The notes: a model not told the origin generated them from the letters alone. A stretch of 64,000 bases of DNA from Candidatus Synoicihabitans palmerolidicus (GCA_020809425.1 JAGGDC010000001.1:1997001-2061000), one strand, 5' to 3'; shown: positions 37,630 to 46,469, numbered from the stretch's first letter. Translations and numbers: made by a program.

Positions 37630-38037
37630 TTAGAGAGGTTGCTGGACATGTCGCTTAAACTGCACCGAGGCGAAGTCGCCTTCCACGTCGGTCGCGAATA
37701 TTTCCAGGTTGCGCTTCGCTGCCAATCTCTCCTCTGGCGACTCTTCGATCCTCACAATTCGCGATTCCTCCGGACGCACGAGTCCCAAGTTCACGGATAC
37801 GTTCTTCGCCTCCAACTTGTCCGGCGATTGCTCCGCGGCGAGTCGCGAGGTGGTCTCTGCTAAACGGCGCTCCACCGCAGCGAGTCGGTTTTCGTGCTGT
37901 TTTGTTGCCGCCGCCGTTTCCGCGATTTGATGGCGCATCCACACGGTTCCGAGCCCCACCGTGCCGTTGAAGCCGATCGTCAATACCGTGTAGACGAGAA
38001 GTTTGTTCACAAATGCGTGGGTGCTGGACTTGTTCAT
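37630..38037 (-). CDS. FtsL-like small bitopic membrane protein
   Basis: The 135-residue protein has a short basic N-terminus, one membrane helix (LLVYTVLTIGFNGTVGLGTVW, about residues 12-32) and a periplasmic helical region with heptad-like spacing (AAATKQHENRLAAVERRLAETTSRLA). This architecture and its place between rsmH and ftsI are those of FtsL, which bridges FtsQ/FtsB and FtsI/FtsW. Sequence conservation in FtsL is too low for recognition by motif, so the name rests on position and topology. ATG at 38037 gives the membrane helix a normal distance from the N-terminus. Confidence 0.7.
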   Translation of the reverse strand: MNKSSTHAFVNKLLVYTVLTIGFNGTVGLGTVWMRHQIAETAAATKQHENRLAAVERRLAETTSRLAAEQSPDKLEAKNVSVNLGLVRPEESRIVRIEESPEERLAAKRNLEIFATDVEGDFASVQFKRHVQQPL

Positions 38038-38050
38038 GGCAAATGGGGAG

Positions 38051-38974
38051 TCAGAGTTTGCGCAAACCGCGGAGCTTCGCGGAGCGACTGCGTGGATTAT
38101 GGGAAAGTTCGATGTCGCCAGCCGTGATGGGCTTGCGAGTAAGCGGTTCGGCAAATTGGGCCCTCAGATCCTGGGGCGTGGAATCCTTGGCCCCCACCGG
38201 CTGGCCACACTGGCGGCGAAAGAATTGTTTCACCGGGCGATCCTCCAACGAGTGAAAACTAATAACCACCAAGACCCCCCCGGAGTTGAGCCGCTCAAAT
38301 GCCGCCGGTAGCGCCCGTTCGATGGCCCCAATCTCATCGTTTACGGCGATACGAATCCCTTGGAAATTCCGAGTCGCCGGATGAATTTTACTCTGGCGGC
38401 GCTGCGCTGCCGGGATCGCGTCCGCAATCACCTCTGCCAATGCAGCCGTGCGGGCCAAACGTCCCGTGCCTCGCGCATCAATCAACGCCCGCACCACTCG
38501 CCGCCAACTCTTCTCTTCTCCCCAGTTCCTTACCGCCCGCACCAGCATCTCCTCGGTGGCGGTTTCCAACCATTGCGAGGCCGGCAGTCCCGAACGTGGG
38601 TCCATCCGCATGTCCGCCGGCGCATCCACCCGGAATGAAAAGCCACGATCGCCCGTATCCAACTGAAACGAGGAAACTCCCAAATCAAACAGCACGCCAT
38701 CCAAACCGCCGGTCTCGAGCTCACCCAATCGACCAAAATCGCGATCGATCAATTGAAACCGCTCGCCGAACGCCGAGGCCAACCCCGCCGAACGCGGCAA
38801 TGCCGCCGGATCACGATCCAACGCCACCACCGATACCTCGGCCGCCGATTCCAAAATCGCACGGGTATGCCCACCTCCCCCAAAGGTGGCGTCCAACACT
38901 TTCGCCCCCGGACGAGGAGCGAGAAGCTCCATCACCTCGGCAAGGAGAACTGGTTGGTGGCCTGGTGTAGTCAT
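38051..38974 (-). CDS. rsmH: 16S rRNA (cytosine1402-N4)-methyltransferase RsmH
   Basis: This 307-residue SAM-dependent methyltransferase (also MraW) methylates C1402 in the decoding centre. HQPVLLAEVMELL at the N-terminus, VLDATFGGGGHTRAIL (SAM loop), DGVLFDLGVSSFQLD, RNFQGIRIAVNDE and VVISFHSLEDRPVKQFF are diagnostic. ATG at 38974 is chosen because MTTPGHQPVLL matches family starts. It is intact. Confidence 0.96.
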   Translation of the reverse strand: MTTPGHQPVLLAEVMELLAPRPGAKVLDATFGGGGHTRAILESAAEVSVVALDRDPAALPRSAGLASAFGERFQLIDRDFGRLGELETGGLDGVLFDLGVSSFQLDTGDRGFSFRVDAPADMRMDPRSGLPASQWLETATEEMLVRAVRNWGEEKSWRRVVRALIDARGTGRLARTAALAEVIADAIPAAQRRQSKIHPATRNFQGIRIAVNDEIGAIERALPAAFERLNSGGVLVVISFHSLEDRPVKQFFRRQCGQPVGAKDSTPQDLRAQFAEPLTRKPITAGDIELSHNPRSRSAKLRGLRKL

Positions 38975-38990
38975 CGTCAGCACAATGGGA

Positions 38991-39224
38991 TCACCCCCGA
39001 GGGCGATCGTGGCGGCTCCGCCACAGAACAATGCGGTCCACCGTCGACGGCAGGGCCGTCTCCGAAACGATGGGTGAATAATAGGCCTCCAAAATAGAGC
39101 GACGACGACGCAGCCGTTCGAGACGCTCATCACCCGAACAATCTAAAACTATGGCGGCGGAGTCGAAACCAACCGGAAAAAATGCTCGTGCGGGTTTCGA
39201 GAGATCAAAATTGCTGAGTGCCAT
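38991..39224 (-). CDS. Small uncharacterised protein in the dcw cluster
   Basis: A 77-residue frame starts with ATG two bases after the mraZ stop and ends 16 bp before rsmH, so it fits the spacing of a real gene in this packed operon. The product is basic at the C-terminus (RRRRSILEAYY, WRSRHDRPRG) with no membrane helix or known motif (MALSNFDLSKPARAFFPVG start). No homologue is recognised. It could encode a lineage-specific protein or be a chance frame in a short spacer. Confidence 0.5.
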   Translation of the reverse strand: MALSNFDLSKPARAFFPVGFDSAAIVLDCSGDERLERLRRRRSILEAYYSPIVSETALPSTVDRIVLWRSRHDRPRG

Positions 39225-39226
39225 GA

Positions 39227-39688
39227 TCAGATCCCAAATCGCCGCATCACGTTGCCCTGACTTGAGGGCGTCGATTTTTGCTCGGCGATCGCCCATCTCT
39301 CAGGGCTGTATATGTTGAACTTGTTAAAGCCACCCACGAGAACGACCTCCTCCTTCGGCCCCTTCAGATTCGCGTGCTCAAAGAGCGATTCCATGAGCGC
39401 GATGCGACCCTGACTATCAAACGAAAACGCCTGCGTGTTCGCCATGAAAGCGCTGACTTCGTCCTGCGCTTCCGTGTCGGAAAGAGGAACTTCCGCGAAT
39501 TTTTCGTAGAGTTTATTCGCCTCTACGGGAGGCAGGACAGTTACGTAACCTCCTGGATTCGGGATAGCTAGGAAAGTCGTCCCCTTTTCAAACAAGTTCC
39601 TCCACGCCGACGGAACCGTAACTCGGTTCTTATCATCGAGGTTATGCCGGAATTTCCCGGTGAGGTACTGTTTTTTCGCGGTAGACAT
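39227..39688 (-). CDS. mraZ: Transcriptional regulator MraZ
   Basis: This 153-residue protein has two AbrB-like SpoVT domains, each with the MraZ DxxxR core: HNLDDKNRVTVPSAWR near residue 20 and FDSQGRIALMESL near residue 90. MraZ forms ring-shaped oligomers that bind repeats upstream of its own gene and control the dcw operon. Three TGGG boxes at 10-bp spacing stand just upstream. It is the first gene of the cluster. ATG at 39688 fits MSTAKKQYLTG; the frame is open further upstream but runs over the operator. Confidence 0.94.
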   Translation of the reverse strand: MSTAKKQYLTGKFRHNLDDKNRVTVPSAWRNLFEKGTTFLAIPNPGGYVTVLPPVEANKLYEKFAEVPLSDTEAQDEVSAFMANTQAFSFDSQGRIALMESLFEHANLKGPKEEVVLVGGFNKFNIYSPERWAIAEQKSTPSSQGNVMRRFGI

Positions 39689-39709
39689 CTGTGCATTACG
39701 CCAAAGCGT

Positions 39710-39733
39710 CCCAATTCGCCCCAAAACAACCCA
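39710..39733 (-). promoter_or_regulatory. MraZ operator: three TGGG boxes at 10-bp spacing
   Basis: On the minus strand TGGG occurs at three positions exactly 10 bp apart (CCCA on the plus strand at 39710, 39720 and 39730), 22-45 bp before the mraZ start. Direct TGGG-type repeats with 10-bp period are the known MraZ binding pattern in E. coli and elsewhere, so this is probably the autoregulatory site for the whole dcw operon. Confidence 0.75.
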
Positions 39734-39919
39734 TTTTACTTTCAAAGGTCGAGAAAAATTCCCCCATCACCCCTTCTTTTACCCAGAAGTTATTCACATA
39801 CTGTGTTCATTATCCGAGGTACCCAACCCGGCAACTCACCTCCTCGTGGCTGCATTCAAACCGCCGAGGACAAATTTCCCGACCACTTCTCATCAATAAC
39901 GCTGGAGCCAGTCATCGTA

Positions 39920-40237
39920 ATGATTACCGTGCGACCCATGGAATCCCCCACCAATATTCAGCTCATCGGCAACGAGGTCGCGATCGCCTGGAGCGACGGA
40001 GCTGAGTCGTTTTTTCACTCGGAGATGTTACGGGCGGCATCTCCGAGCGCCGAAAATGTCGGGGAACGCGCCGTCCTCGGAAATCAATACGGCGGTGACG
40101 GCCCCACAGAATTCCCGGGAGTTCTAGTGGAAGGCTGGGAAATCGTGGGCAACTACGCCGTACGTTTTGATTTCAGCGACGGCCACCGCACCGGCCTGTA
40201 CAGCTACCTCCGAGACCTCGCCCGCAAAGGCGAATAA
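39920..40237 (+). CDS. DUF971-domain protein
   Basis: The 105-residue product matches DUF971 (also the N-terminal domain of gamma-butyrobetaine hydroxylase-like proteins): IQLIGNEVAIAWSDGAESFF, LRAASPSAE, and the family's end block WEIVGNYAVRFDFSDGHRTGLYSYLRDL split over two strands of the fold. Some family members bind metal or work near iron-sulfur assembly factors, but the role here is unknown. ATG at 39920 is used; ATG at 39938 is equally plausible. It is divergent from mraZ across about 230 bp that also holds the MraZ boxes. Confidence 0.8.
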   Translation: MITVRPMESPTNIQLIGNEVAIAWSDGAESFFHSEMLRAASPSAENVGERAVLGNQYGGDGPTEFPGVLVEGWEIVGNYAVRFDFSDGHRTGLYSYLRDLARKGE

Positions 40238-40296
40238 ACGCATAAGATTCCTCGACCTCACCGCCCAGTCCCAGACTCATGAGACCTCAAATAGGG

Positions 40297-40926
40297 TCAC
40301 TCACAGAATCGTGCCACGATCACCGTGACGTTGTCGCGCCCGGACAATCGGTTCGCGCGCTCGATCAATTCCCTGACCGCCTTTGGCAAGGGCATGTCTC
40401 CCGCCCCCACCGCACCCATGACGCCCGCCAATTCCGCATCCGGCACCCCGTCTAGCAATCCGTCACTGCACAATAAAATCACATCTCCCGCCAATATCTT
40501 CGTGGCCTCGCAATCCGGAGCGATTTCCGCATCCCCTCCGCTCAAACATTGATCGATAACGTGCCGGCTCGGATGCCTCCTACCATCGGCCTCGGATAGT
40601 TTCCCGCTCTGGCGCAATCGTCCCACCGGTAAATGGTCGACACTGAGTTCGTCCAGCCATCCCTCCCGCATGCGATAAATTCGGCTGTCTCCCACCTGTC
40701 CAATAACTCCTCCCGCCTCGTCGACCCACAAAAAGGATAACGTCGCCCCCATGCCCCCCCATTGCGGGTTCGAACGAGAAACCTGTAAAATCTCCTCATT
40801 GGCCTGCTGCAACGCCGCATGCGCCACCTCCACCGTGGGGGTATTTTCTGCTCCGGCCATCAATACCCTTCTGATCTGCTGAATCGCGAGCCGACTGGCA
40901 ACGCCACAGTCCAACCCTGAGTGCAC
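40297..40926 (-). pseudogene. PP2C-family Ser/Thr phosphatase, C-terminal fragment
   Basis: This fragment carries the later PPM motifs: GGMGATLSFLWVDEAGGVIGQVGDSRIYRMREG, LSVDHLPV, DVILLCSDGLLDGVPDAEL and SGRDNVTVIVARF at the end. The beginning of the domain, with the first metal-binding Asp (ENNEDSWW), is found about 1.9 kb away on the same strand, on the other side of two IS remnants. The DGMGG motif that should join the two parts is not seen on either side, so a short piece was also lost. PPM phosphatases reverse Hanks-type kinase phosphorylation. Confidence 0.85.
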
Positions 40927-40957
40927 AGGCTGAGAGGGAGTGGTTCCCTTTCTCCTA

Positions 40958-41631
40958 ATGCACTACGCGATCAATATCGGCGAGCGACCCGCTGAGGTGG
41001 AGCGTCGGGAGGTGCCGGACACTGGGAGGCCGACTTGGTCATGGGTGCGGGCAATCGCACCGCCATTTTTGTCATCACCGAACGAGTCTCCCGCTACGTG
41101 ATTATCGTCCCGTTGGGCGGCGCCAAAGACGCGATCAGCGTCGCCCGCGCTCTCATCCGGGCCTTCAAACGCCTGCCCGCCCACCTGCGCAAGACCCTCA
41201 CCTACGACAACGGCCGCTAAATGGCCCAACATGCCGCCTTCTCCCTTGCCACAAAAGTGGCGGTCTACTTCTGCAATCCACACAGCCCTTGGCAGCGCGG
41301 TGCGGTCGCGAATATCAACGATCTGATCCGGGAATACTTCCCTAAAGGCATCGACTTTAACACCGTCACCAAAGGCCAAATCGCCAAAGCGGAGTGGCTA
41401 CTCAATAATCTCCTTCGCATCGGGCTCGACGGACCGTCTCCCGCTGAAGTCTTAAGTCTTTCATGCTATTATTATACAAAAGGACTGTGCACTAGCCGCT
41501 TGACGCCGCCAACTTCCCCCGCGTTCGCTCCTCCTAATCCATCACTGACCCCTAACCAAATTCCCGCCATCATACTAAGCGTGCCTTCTGCGACGTCCAA
41601 GGGCTCAACAAGTGTAATGGGAGTTAATTAG
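40958..41631 (+). pseudogene. IS30-family transposase, C-terminal remnant
   Basis: Fragments match the IS30 integrase core: IGERPAEVERREVP, then in the next frame HWEADLVMGAGNRTAIFVITER (first Asp), TYDNGR followed by an in-frame TAA at 41218-41220 where Glu is usual, and MAQHAAFSLATKVAVYFCNPHSPWQRG. The catalytic Glu block (NENTNG in the family) reads VANIND, so it is lost. A frameshift, a nonsense codon and an active-site change make it inactive. The N-terminal DNA-binding part is missing. It lies inside the split PP2C gene beside an IS630 element. Confidence 0.82.
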
Positions 41632-42813
41632 ATATACGAAACAAAAATAGTAGTGCAGGATGGGTGCATGGCCCGCTCTGTTAATCCGCTAATCATTGAT
41701 GCCGCGCAGCATCAAGAACTTGAACAGATGATCAAACGCCCGACCACGCCGCAACGGGAGGTCAGGCGGGCGCGCATCGTGTTGTTGCGGGCCGAAGGGA
41801 AAAGCCAGGAGACGGTGGCTGCTCAGATCGGAGTGAATCGTCCGGTGGTGGCGAAGTGGGAAAAGCGATTTCGTGAGGCAGGGTTGGCTGGATGGGCCGA
41901 AGCGAGACGTTCGGGCCGGAAGCCGAGTGTGGATGTGGCGATTCGCGCTCAGATCGTCATTGAGGTCACGCAACCCCCGGCCGGGCGCACCCGCTGGTCC
42001 TCACGGGCGATGGCCAAGGCCAAGGGGGTGTCGGCCCACACCGTGCAGCGTCTGTGGCGGGCCAACGACCTGAAGCCCCATTTGCGACGAACGTTCAAGT
42101 TGTCGCGTGACCGGAACTTCGAGGCCAAGTTTTGGGATGTCATCGGCTTGTATCTGAATCCGTCCGATCGGGCCTTGGTGCTATGTTGCGACGAGAAAAG
42201 CCAGTGCCAGGCGCTTGAGCGCACCCAGCCGGGCCTGCCTTGGTATCGGGCACATCAAAACCACCACCCACGATTACACCCGCCACGGCACGGTCACGCT
42301 ATTCGCCGCCCTCGACTATCTGGACGGCAAAATCATGCGACGCACCGCCTCTCGGCATACCCACCGCGAATGGCTCGGTTTCCTCCAGCACATCGATGCG
42401 CAGGCACCCGACGGCTTGGTCCTGCATCTGATCATCGACAACTACGCCACCCACAAGCACGCCAAAGTGAAGAGCTGGATAAAGTGGCGCAATCAGCGCC
42501 ATGCCAAAGCCCATGGCGTCGAGCGCATCGCACTGCATCGCACTGCACCCCAACATCCTCTTCCTGGTTGAATCTAGTGGAGCGCTTCTTACGCGACCTC
42601 ACCGTCGATTGTATCCGCGATGGCAGCTTCACCAGCGTTCGAGACCTCACCAACGCCATCGAAACCTACATGGCCGCACGCTACCTCGAACCCACCCGCT
42701 ACCCCTCCCGCTACACTTGGAAGGCTGAAGGCTCCGCCATCCTGGAGAAAATCCAACGCGCCCGCACCGCTGCATCCCTTCATTCAGTATAGTTCATTAA
42801 CTCTCAGCACACT
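41611..42813 (+). mobile_element. IS630-family insertion element with terminal inverted repeats
   Basis: AGTGTAATGGGAGTTAAT at the left end and AGTGTGCTGAGAGTTAAT (read inward from the right end) match at 15 of 18 positions and bracket the transposase gene. The right end is followed by TA, the target of IS630/Tc1-mariner elements, and then by the PP2C gene. On the left the flanking bases are AA, so the target duplication is not intact. Confidence 0.75.
41653..42792 (+). pseudogene. IS630-family transposase with internal frame changes
   Basis: The N-terminal helix-turn-helix (RRARIVLLRAEGKSQETVAAQIGVNRPVVAKW) and the first Asp (LCCDEKSQCQALERTQPGLPW) are in the starting frame. The middle, with YLDGKIMRRTASRHTHREW and the second Asp (LHLIIDNYATHKHAKV), is in another frame. 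The end (HCTPTSSSWLNLVERFLRDL, catalytic Glu) returns to the first. Two compensating indels (near 42240 and 42545) therefore scramble about 100 central residues while leaving the frame open. The product cannot be an active DDE transposase. Confidence 0.82.
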
Positions 42814-42814
42814 A

Positions 42815-42929
42815 GGGCTGCACTCAAGGATCCCACCCACCAAGAATCTTCGTTGTTCTCTCGTCGCGGTCCCACATCCGTCGCACCGGCGAATTCAAGT
42901 CGATTGGCAGGTTGAGAGAGGATGGACAT
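42815..42929 (-). pseudogene. PP2C-family phosphatase, N-terminal fragment
   Basis: MSILSQPANRLEFAGATDVGPRRENNEDSWWVG is the start of a PPM phosphatase domain; the Asp in ENNEDS is a metal ligand. Coding homology stops at the IS630 right end. The rest of the gene is the fragment ending at 40297. An alternative start lies 10 codons upstream (42959). Confidence 0.8.
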
Positions 42930-43078
42930 GGGACGATTGAGTAAGCGTCGTTCGCTCATTTCATTGGCGCAATACTTCGGTGCATGAAGTTGCACTTACC
43001 CATGCGAGAAAAACACCAGAAGCAGGTCACAACCCACGCTCGACGGAGGGAATTACTTTTTACAACATCAGTGCTCTC

Positions 43079-43525
43079 ATGTCTGCATTCCCAGAACGCA
43101 CCACCCGCACCGAGGTGGAACTCGGCTCCACGTTCCAGCCTAAATTCGGGGCCGACGGCCTGATCCCATGCATCACTCAGGATCACGTCACCGGTGAAAT
43201 TTTGATGTTTGCCTTCATGAATGTCGAATCGCTGGCCCTCACCTTCTCCCGCGGCAAAGCCACCTATTGGAGCCGGTCGCGCTCCAAACTGTGGATGAAG
43301 GGCGAAGAATCCGGCAACGTACACTTGGTTCGCGAGGTTCGCACCGACTGCGATCAGGATGTAATTCTCATCCAGGTCGAACAATCAGGCCCGGCCAATG
43401 CGTCCTGCCACAACGGCTTCAAAAGCTGCTTTTACCGTCGGCTCACCGACTTGTCTGATCCCGCCTTCCCTCTGGAAACCACGACCGGACCACTTTTCGA
43501 CCCGAAAACGGTCTATGAAAAGTAG
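43079..43525 (+). CDS. hisI: Phosphoribosyl-AMP cyclohydrolase HisI
   Basis: This 148-residue enzyme opens the adenine ring of phosphoribosyl-AMP in histidine synthesis. GLIPCITQDHVTGEILMFAFMN, ATYWSRSRSKLWMKGEESGN, VREVRTDCDQDVILIQVEQ (metal-binding Asp/Cys) and ASCHNGFKSCFYR (zinc cysteines) are conserved. No PRA-PH (HisE) domain is fused. ATG at 43079 is chosen over an upstream ATG at 42980, which would overlap the PP2C remnant. Other his genes are not in the window. Confidence 0.93.
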   Translation: MSAFPERTTRTEVELGSTFQPKFGADGLIPCITQDHVTGEILMFAFMNVESLALTFSRGKATYWSRSRSKLWMKGEESGNVHLVREVRTDCDQDVILIQVEQSGPANASCHNGFKSCFYRRLTDLSDPAFPLETTTGPLFDPKTVYEK

Positions 43526-43597
43526 TTTGTTCATCCTGTCGTCAGCGCCCTCTTTTGGGTGTTGGCATGGCTGATGAGTCAGCTGCTCCGCAACCGA

Positions 43598-43645
43598 GTG
43601 TCAGCGTAATCGGGTGTCACCGTAATCGGGTGTCACCGTAATCGG
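43598..43645. repeat. Three tandem copies of a 16-bp unit
   Basis: GTGTCACCGTAATCGG occurs twice exactly and once with one change (GTGTCAGCGTAATCGG) head to tail, in the convergent spacer between hisI and lpxA. It is not a hairpin with a T run, so not an ordinary terminator. Confidence 0.9.
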
Positions 43646-43661
43646 GAAGCCCTCGAATGTC

Positions 43662-44447
43662 TTAGGCCCCTGGAGCCAACCCGCGATCACTCGCACTCGC
43701 GAACCCGAGCACCGCCTTAAACTCGTCCGAGTCCACCGCGTCATGCGCTTTGAGCTTGTCGAGCGCCTGGCTGCGATTGAGCCCTTCGCGAAACAGAATG
43801 CGGAATATCAGCTTTACCCGATCAAGTTGCTCGCTGACAAATCCTCGGCGCTCCAACCCAATCTTGTTAATCGCCCGAATCACCGCCGGTTGCCCATCCG
43901 CAATCATAAAGGGGGCGATGTCCTGCACGATTTTGGCATACGCACTGATCATCGAATGAGCGCCGATCCGGCAAAACTGGTGCACGCCCGAAACCGCGCC
44001 AAATACGACGTGGTCTTCCACCACGCAGTGTCCCGCGATTCCGGTGCTGTTACTCGCAATGATGTGATTACCGAGGATGCAATCGTGCGCCACGTGACCA
44101 TACGCGAGGAGCACATTGTCATCTCCCAATAGCGTATGTCCGTCCGGCGCGGTCGCCCCATGAATCGTTACATACTCCCGAAACACATTGCGGGCCCCAA
44201 TTCGCACTCCCGGGTTTCCTCCGTCGAATTTCAGATCCTGTGTTTTAGCCCCGATATTGGCAAATGGGAACACTTCACAGTCCGCGCCCAGCACCGTGTT
44301 GCCCTCAACCGCGGCATGGTGATGTAACCGTGTGCCATCACCCAGCACCACGCCTGCCCCCACGTAGGCAAGCGCTCCGATTTCCACGTTGGCTCCGAGT
44401 TGGGCACCCGGTTCAACCACCGCCGTTGCATGAATCGGTGTAGGCAT
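43662..44447 (-). CDS. lpxA: Acyl-ACP--UDP-N-acetylglucosamine O-acyltransferase LpxA
   Basis: This 261-residue left-handed beta-helix acyltransferase performs the first step of lipid A synthesis. Hexapeptide repeats fill the first 190 residues (IGALAYVGAGVVLGDG and similar). LLAYGHVAHDC holds the catalytic His, GAVSGVHQFCRIGAHS and VIRAINKIGLERRGF are family blocks, and the C-terminus is helical. It follows lpxC-fabZ by 10 bp. Its presence shows the organism makes lipid A and so has an LPS outer membrane. Confidence 0.95.
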   Translation of the reverse strand: MPTPIHATAVVEPGAQLGANVEIGALAYVGAGVVLGDGTRLHHHAAVEGNTVLGADCEVFPFANIGAKTQDLKFDGGNPGVRIGARNVFREYVTIHGATAPDGHTLLGDDNVLLAYGHVAHDCILGNHIIASNSTGIAGHCVVEDHVVFGAVSGVHQFCRIGAHSMISAYAKIVQDIAPFMIADGQPAVIRAINKIGLERRGFVSEQLDRVKLIFRILFREGLNRSQALDKLKAHDAVDSDEFKAVLGFASASDRGLAPGA

Positions 44448-44457
44448 AAGATTTAAC

Positions 44458-45774
44458 CTAAACCTCCTCGTCGACGATGGCGAACATCAGATCCGCTCCC
44501 GAAACCACCTGTCCATCGACCGAACAAGTGCACTCGGCCTGCGCCATCTTACTGCCCCGCATTTTCACGATCTTTGCATTGATGATCAACTGATCGCCAG
44601 GACGCACAGGACGCCGGAATTTAACTTTGTCCGCACTCATGAAAAACGCCGTCTTCCCCCCTTGCTCCCCTTTGCGAAGCATGATGATTCCTGCTGCTTG
44701 CGCCATGGCCTCGAGTTGTAACACCCCGGGCATGACTGGGTTGTCCGGAAAATGCCCTGTAAAATAGGGTTCGTTGATGGTCACATTCTTGACCGCCACC
44801 AAGCTATCGTCATCGATAAACTCCACCACCCGATCCACCATCACAAACGGATAACGATGAGGAATCGTATCCAAAATACGTCGAATATCTAGCGAGGTCT
44901 CCGTCGGCAGCAGCGTCTTGCACCGTTTCTTTTTTTGCTTCGCCAATCCTGCTAATTTGTCCGCCAACGCCTTGGTCAGCTCCGCGTTGATCGCATGGCC
45001 AGGTCGCGTCGCCACAATGTGCGCCTTCAAGGGCATTCCGAGCAACGTGACGTCACCGATGATATCGAGTATCTTGTGCCGCACAAACTCATCCTTAAAC
45101 CGCAACGGATCCTTCGATATAATTTTGTCGCCCTTGATCAGGACCGCACAATCGAGAGAGCCTCCCTTGATCTTACCGAGCTTCAACAGCTCCTCGATAT
45201 CCTCGTAGACCGTGAACGTGCGGGAAGCGGCAACCTGGGTGATGTAGACATCGGGATCGATATCCAGCGTCAGATGTTGAGTGTGGATGCCGCGATCATC
45301 AGCCGAAGTGCAGGTGATTTTTAAGCCGTCATAAGGCAGTGCGATGACGGAGGAATTACCCTTGGAGACAGAAATCGGTTCCTCCAAAACAAAGTAATCG
45401 CGGGTCGTCTCCTGCTCCACCGGCTCTCCGGATAGAATCATATCCACAAAGGGCTTCGCCGATCCATCCATGATCGGCGGCTCGGACGCATCCAACTCGA
45501 TCACGGCATTGTCGATGCCACAGCCACTGAGCGCGCTGAGCACATGCTCCACCAAATTAACTTTGGTATGACCATCTTGAATCGTGGTGTTGCGCACCAA
45601 ATCAGTCACCTGCGCAATCCGAGGTTTTATCTCAGGTTGGCCGGAAAGGTCAGTGCGTTTAAAGACGAGGCCGGAACCGGGGGGCGCTGGCTTGAGAGTC
45701 AGCGAAACAGGCTGCCCCGTGTGCAGCCCTTGACCGGTAACCGAAACCTCACGCGTTAGCGTGCGTTGTTTCAT
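44458..45774 (-). CDS. lpxC: Bifunctional LpxC-FabZ: UDP-3-O-acyl-GlcNAc deacetylase / 3-hydroxyacyl-ACP dehydratase
   Basis: Residues 1 to about 290 are LpxC, the zinc enzyme that commits to lipid [36 protein letters not shown] (zinc His), [15 protein letters not shown] (zinc His and Asp) and [12 protein letters not shown]. After a short lysine-rich linker ([10 protein letters not shown]), residues about 300-438 are FabZ, with [13 protein letters not shown] and [20 protein letters not shown] (catalytic His and Glu). Such fusions are known in Bacteroidota and related phyla. The start at 45774 fits [11 protein letters not shown]. It precedes lpxA and is divergent from efp. Confidence 0.95.
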   Translation of the reverse strand: MKQRTLTREVSVTGQGLHTGQPVSLTLKPAPPGSGLVFKRTDLSGQPEIKPRIAQVTDLVRNTTIQDGHTKVNLVEHVLSALSGCGIDNAVIELDASEPPIMDGSAKPFVDMILSGEPVEQETTRDYFVLEEPISVSKGNSSVIALPYDGLKITCTSADDRGIHTQHLTLDIDPDVYITQVAASRTFTVYEDIEELLKLGKIKGGSLDCAVLIKGDKIISKDPLRFKDEFVRHKILDIIGDVTLLGMPLKAHIVATRPGHAINAELTKALADKLAGLAKQKKKRCKTLLPTETSLDIRRILDTIPHRYPFVMVDRVVEFIDDDSLVAVKNVTINEPYFTGHFPDNPVMPGVLQLEAMAQAAGIIMLRKGEQGGKTAFFMSADKVKFRRPVRPGDQLIINAKIVKMRGSKMAQAECTCSVDGQVVSGADLMFAIVDEEV

Positions 45775-45911
45775 GGAGTTACGGCGCAGTCTCGGACTAA
45801 GCATTATCGAAGGGCAAGTCCCGAGATGCGTATCCCGGGCAACCTTGACACCCACCGGCCCCGTTGGTTAACCATCTCCCTTTTCAACCGACAAATCTCT
45901 CTTAATTCTCC

Positions 45912-46469
45912 ATGCTTTCCGCTAATGATGTCCGTCGCGGCCAAGTTGTAAAATACAACGGCACCCCGCACTTGATCCTTGAAACTAATCACCGCACGCC
46001 AGGCAACCTGCGTGCCTTCGTGCAGATCAAAATGCGCAACTTGATTTACGGTAAGTCACTCGATCAACGCTTCTCCTCCTTCGATTCCATGGATGTGCTC
46101 ATGACCGAGCGCAAGAAGCTCGAGTTCAGCTACGTCGACCGCGATTCCTTCGCCTTCATGGACCCAGAATCCTATGAAACCATCGAGCTTCCAGCCGAAT
46201 TGATCGGTGATGCCAAGAACTTCCTCACCTCCAACGGCGAAGTTGAAGTACTCTACGTCGACAACAAGCCCCTCACCATCGAACTGCCTCCCTCCGTCGT
46301 CCTCGAGGTGACCGAGAGTGCCGCAGGCATCAAAGGAGACACCGCCAGCAACGTGCAAAAACCCGCCACCATGGAAACCGGCCTCGTGGTGCAAGTTCCG
46401 CTCTTCATTAAGGAAGGCGAAAAACTCAAAATCAGCACTACCGACGGGTCCTACATGAGTCGCTCCTAA
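45912..46469 (+). CDS. efp: Elongation factor P
   Basis: This 185-residue three-domain translation factor relieves ribosome stalling at proline runs. It starts with the KOW-like domain I (SANDVRRGQVVKYNGTPHLILE). The loop tip that enters the peptidyl-transferase centre reads HRTPGNLRAF, with Asn32 where E. coli EF-P has the beta-lysylated Lys34. Domains II and III are complete, ending in TDGSYMSRS. The EpmA (Lys) and EarP (Arg) type modification residues are absent at the tip itself. A strong terminator follows. Confidence 0.95.
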   Translation: MLSANDVRRGQVVKYNGTPHLILETNHRTPGNLRAFVQIKMRNLIYGKSLDQRFSSFDSMDVLMTERKKLEFSYVDRDSFAFMDPESYETIELPAELIGDAKNFLTSNGEVEVLYVDNKPLTIELPPSVVLEVTESAAGIKGDTASNVQKPATMETGLVVQVPLFIKEGEKLKISTTDGSYMSRS

